This document shows positions 28,121-31,053 of a DNA stretch of 31,053 nucleotides, piece after piece. The DNA comes from Prevotella sp. UBA2739 (GTDB lineage Bacteria; Bacteroidota; Bacteroidia; Bacteroidales; Bacteroidaceae), in assembly GCA_002353525.1 (NCBI GenBank), contig DEJV01000011.1, forward strand, positions 1-31,053, in the 5' to 3' direction. Within the stretch, counting starts at the first letter, position 1; the number at the start of each line of letters is the position of its first letter. The position numbers and the translations under genes are program-made. A model generated the notes under the pieces. That model was not told the DNA's origin. It saw nothing but the letters and a program-made list of their open reading frames with translations, and made no database searches.

Positions 28121-31053
28121 TTATTCCTCTACTTTATATTCAACAGGACGGTGTGCATACTGGGCCAGTTCGGCTGCCACATCGTGGTTCTCGTCGTCTT
28201 CGAACTTCATGGGGCGGAACTTCTCTTGCAAGCTCTGGAAGATGACGAACAGTCCGGGCACGACAAGCACCTGACAGATTGTTCCGATGAGCATACCGCC
28301 CACAGCGGCGGCACCGAGCGTCTGGTTACCGTTCTTACCTACACCCGAGGCGAACATCATGGGCAGCAGACCGATGATCATGGCCAGCGACGTCATCAAG
28401 ATAGGACGCAGACGGGCTGCGGCACCCAGGATGGCCGACCACGTGATGGCCATACCCAGCTGGCGGCGCTCAAGGGCGAACTGCACAATGAGGATGGCGT
28501 TCTTGGCCAACAGACCAATCAGCATGATGAGTGAGATCTGCATGTAGATGTCGTTGGAGTGGCCGAAGAGCTGTGTGAACAGGAAGCAGCCTGCCAGTCC
28601 GAAAGGCACCGAGAGGACTACCGCCAGCGGCAGGATGTACGACTCGTACTGTGCCGACAGGATGAGGTAGATGAAGATGAAGCACAGCAGGAAGATGATG
28701 GCGGTGCTGTTGGATGCCTTGGCCTCCTCACGCGTCAGACCCTGATAGTCGTAGGTGTAGCCCTGCGGCAGCACCTCGGCAGCCACCTCTTGTGCGGCCT
28801 TGATGGCCTCACCGGTAGAGTAGCCGTCGGCCACTGTTGCCGTCACATTGATAGATGTGAACAGGTTGAAGCGGTTGATGTTGGACGGGCCATAGACACG
28901 GCTCAGCTGGCAGAACTCCTGGACGGGCGACATGCCTGCCGGTGTGCGCACATAGATGCTGTTGAGCGACTCGGGCGTCATGCGTGTTTCGGGCGAGCCC
29001 TGAATCATTACACGGTAGAGCTTACCAAACGAGTTGAAGTTTGAGGCATAGAGTCCGCCGTAGTAACCCTGCAACGTGGCAAGCACGGTAGAGGGCGAGA
29101 TGCCAGCCTGCTTACACTTGGCCACATCGACGCTTACCATGTATTGCGGATAGTTGGGGTTGTAGGATGTCTGGGCTGTCTGGAACTCCGGGCGCTTGTT
29201 GAGTGCTGCCAGATAGTCTTTCACGATGCCGAAGAACTTGTTGAGGTCGCCACCCGTACGGTCCTGCATGACCAGCGACACACCCGAGTTGGCCGAGAAG
29301 CCAGGAATCATAGGTGGTGCGAAGGCCAGAATCTGAGCGTCCTTGATGTGGGCGGTCTTGATATAGATTTGGGCCAACACACCGCTGGCGTCGTAGGGGT
29401 TGAGGAAGAAGCGGTAGATGCCGTCGCCCTGCCACAGTCCGGAGAGTTTCCACCAGAATCCTTTCTGTCGCTCCTCGAAGGGTTTGAGCTTGAGGATGAA
29501 GGTGGCCTGGTCGGAACCGGCACCGGCAATGAAGTTGTAACCCTGAATCTGCTCACGGCTCTGGATGGCCGGGTCGGAAGCCAGGATGGAGTCTACCTGA
29601 TTGATGACGGTGCGCGTACGGGCCACAGAGGTGGCGGGAGGCATCGACACGGTGCAGAACACGGTGCCGGTGTCCTCGTCGGGCACAAGACCCGACTTGG
29701 TGGTGAACATGGTGACGACGAGCACCGCGATGCCAGCGACAACCGTGATGATCATGGCCATGGGCTTGCGCACCAGTTTCTCTACGCTCTTCTTATACTT
29801 GCCAAGGACAGAGTCGTAGGCAGTATTGAACGAGGCGTGGAAGCGGTCGATGCGCGACATCTTGCGCTCGTGTCCCTCTTTGTCGTGCGGCTTCAGGAAG
29901 ATGGCACACAGGGCGGGCGAGAGCGTCAGGGCGTTCAATGCCGAGATGAAGATGCTCACGGCCATGGTCACACCAAACTCACGATAGAACGTACCAGTGG
30001 TGCCGCCGATGAACGACACAGGGATGAACACCGAGGCCATCACCAGCGTGATGGAGATGATAGCTCCCGAAATCTCGTTCATGGCATCGATAGAGGCCGT
30101 CAGCGGCGACTTGTAACCCTGGTCGAGCTTGGCATGCACAGCCTCGACCACCACAATGGCATCGTCGACCACAATGGCAATGGCCAAGAGCAAGGCCGAC
30201 AGCGTCAGCAAGTTGATGGAGAATCCGAATACCGACAGGAAGAAGAACGTACCAATGAGCGATACGGGAACGGCAATAAGCGGGATGAGCGTAGAGCGCC
30301 AGTCCTGCAGGAACACGTAGATGACCAGGAACACCAGGATGAGGGTGAACACCAGGGTGAACACCACCTCCTCGATAGAGGCATAGAGGAACTCGGTCAC
30401 GTCGTAGTTAATCTTATAGTACATGCCCGGGGGGAACAACTTGGCCTGCTCTTCGAGCTCGGCCTTCACCTCCTTGGCAATCTGGTTGGCGTTAGAACCA
30501 GCAATCTGCTGCACCATACCCATCACCGACGGGATGTTGTTGTTCTTCATCGACACCGAATACTGCTGACCGCCCAGTTCGATCTTGGCAACGTCTTTCA
30601 GTTTCAGAGTCTGTCCGTTGGCATCGCTCGTGATGATGATGTTGCCAAACTCCTCGGCAGTCTTCAGACGTCCGGTGTAACGGATGGCATACTCGTAGGC
30701 CACGTTCGACTGCTCGCCGAAGGTACCCGGAGCAGCCTCTACGTTCTGTTCGGCCAGTGCACCGCTGATGTCGCTGGGCATCAGTCCGTGCTGCTTCATC
30801 ACGTCGGGTTTCAGCCAGATGCGCATAGAGTAGGTTTTCAGACCGGGGCTCTGTACGTCGCCCACACCCTGAATACGCTTGATGGCCGGAACAATGTTGA
30901 TGTTGTTGTAGTTGGTCAGGAACTTATCGTCGTAGCGACCGTCGGAGGTCAGCGTGAACATGAGCACCTGAGACGTCTGACGCTTCATGACCGTCACACC
31001 GATGCGCGTTACTTCGGCAGGGAGCAGGGCCTGTGCCTGCTGCACACGGTTCT
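28121..31053 (-). CDS. RND efflux inner-membrane transporter (AcrB/HAE1 type), 5' end cut
   Basis: About 976 codons are present and the frame is open to the window edge. Comparison with AcrB suggests the first 95 or so residues (TM1 and start of the porter domain) are missing, so no start codon is given. The proton-relay Asp pair is present in LAIAIVVDDAIVVVEAVHAK, and the relay Lys in LIGLLAKNAILIVQFA. Porter-domain features include AIKRIQGVGDVQSPG and KLKDVAKIELGGQQYSV. The TM segments are typical (LTLVFTLILVFLVIYVFLQDW, ITLVMASVFIPVSFIGGTTG). The substrate cannot be told. It forms an operon with the TolC-type gene. Confidence 0.97.
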   Translation of the reverse strand, partial: NRVQQAQALLPAEVTRIGVTVMKRQTSQVLMFTLTSDGRYDDKFLTNYNNINIVPAIKRIQGVGDVQSPGLKTYSMRIWLKPDVMKQHGLMPSDISGALAEQNVEAAPGTFGEQSNVAYEYAIRYTGRLKTAEEFGNIIITSDANGQTLKLKDVAKIELGGQQYSVSMKNNNIPSVMGMVQQIAGSNANQIAKEVKAELEEQAKLFPPGMYYKINYDVTEFLYASIEEVVFTLVFTLILVFLVIYVFLQDWRSTLIPLIAVPVSLIGTFFFLSVFGFSINLLTLSALLLAIAIVVDDAIVVVEAVHAKLDQGYKSPLTASIDAMNEISGAIISITLVMASVFIPVSFIGGTTGTFYREFGVTMAVSIFISALNALTLSPALCAIFLKPHDKEGHERKMSRIDRFHASFNTAYDSVLGKYKKSVEKLVRKPMAMIITVVAGIAVLVVTMFTTKSGLVPDEDTGTVFCTVSMPPATSVARTRTVINQVDSILASDPAIQSREQIQGYNFIAGAGSDQATFILKLKPFEERQKGFWWKLSGLWQGDGIYRFFLNPYDASGVLAQIYIKTAHIKDAQILAFAPPMIPGFSANSGVSLVMQDRTGGDLNKFFGIVKDYLAALNKRPEFQTAQTSYNPNYPQYMVSVDVAKCKQAGISPSTVLATLQGYYGGLYASNFNSFGKLYRVMIQGSPETRMTPESLNSIYVRTPAGMSPVQEFCQLSRVYGPSNINRFNLFTSINVTATVADGYSTGEAIKAAQEVAAEVLPQGYTYDYQGLTREEAKASNSTAIIFLLCFIFIYLILSAQYESYILPLAVVLSVPFGLAGCFLFTQLFGHSNDIYMQISLIMLIGLLAKNAILIVQFALERRQLGMAITWSAILGAAARLRPILMTSLAMIIGLLPMMFASGVGKNGNQTLGAAAVGGMLIGTICQVLVVPGLFVIFQSLQEKFRPMKFEDDENHDVAAELAQYAHRPVEYKVEE

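Noticed and set aside
26568..28274. 568-codon plus-strand open frame
   Set aside because: It begins in the minisatellite (repetitive LVNSSTCQLVYLST peptide) and continues antisense to the TolC-type gene; no family features.

Overview
The window looks like chromosomal DNA from a Bacteroidales bacterium, most likely Prevotella or a close relative (Segatella/Prevotellaceae). The evidence is consistent. Many genes are preceded by the Bacteroidetes-type -7 element TAnnTTTG, in the best cases with TTG or TTTG 19-20 nt upstream. There is a BspA-like leucine-rich-repeat surface protein with the Prevotella-style C-terminal tail. DUF3098 and DUF3667 proteins, an OMP_b-brl_3 TonB-type receptor and a TPR/TM/HTH lipoprotein regulator are also present. 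The ftsX-DUF3098-uppP-truB-queA-folK order is, from memory, a usual Bacteroidales arrangement. I see no tRNA, rRNA, CRISPR array, phage gene or transposase gene.

Layout. 1-2000: a SagB-type nitroreductase (+) and a Sel1-repeat protein (-) among inverted and REP-like repeats. 2000-3930: a largely non-coding stretch with one small promoter-smORF-terminator unit (2169-2563) and then four different 22-23 bp degenerate tandem arrays, a perfect 30-bp palindrome and a phased inverted repeat. 3930-6570: a BspA-like protein followed by a 65-residue acidic peptide, in one transcript with a leader of about 280 nt. 6830-8970: an outer-membrane barrel receptor. 9077-12384: typA/bipA followed at once by a membrane regulator. 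12405-12880: rpsO with its own promoter, leader and terminator; the terminator lies inside the antisense folK gene. 12795-17535: the minus-strand operon ftsX-DUF3098-uppP-truB-queA-folK (division, undecaprenyl phosphate recycling, tRNA modification, folate). 17653-18442: a probably leaderless radical SAM gene. 18855-22626: a GH95 alpha-L-fucosidase and a fucose-isomerase-family protein in one fucose-related unit. 22754-22985: a 47-residue smORF with a good promoter and Shine-Dalgarno. 23314-25542: a lipoprotein with a C-terminal barrel and, convergent to it, a DUF3667 membrane protein. 25667-31053: lpxA and, upstream of it, a TolC-type lipoprotein and an RND pump cut by the window edge.

The most unusual content is not protein coding. 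Low-complexity and palindromic repeat modules recur across the window, commonly starting within a few bases of a stop codon. One has been kept in frame inside folK. The four phased arrays between 2767 and 3842 have unrelated sequences but nearly the same unit length, about two helical turns, and one array shows a compensatory change that keeps its palindrome. I regard these arrays, the three small-peptide genes and the rpsO/folK overlap as the best candidates for something undescribed. Functional statements are inferred from sequence alone; no database search was possible.
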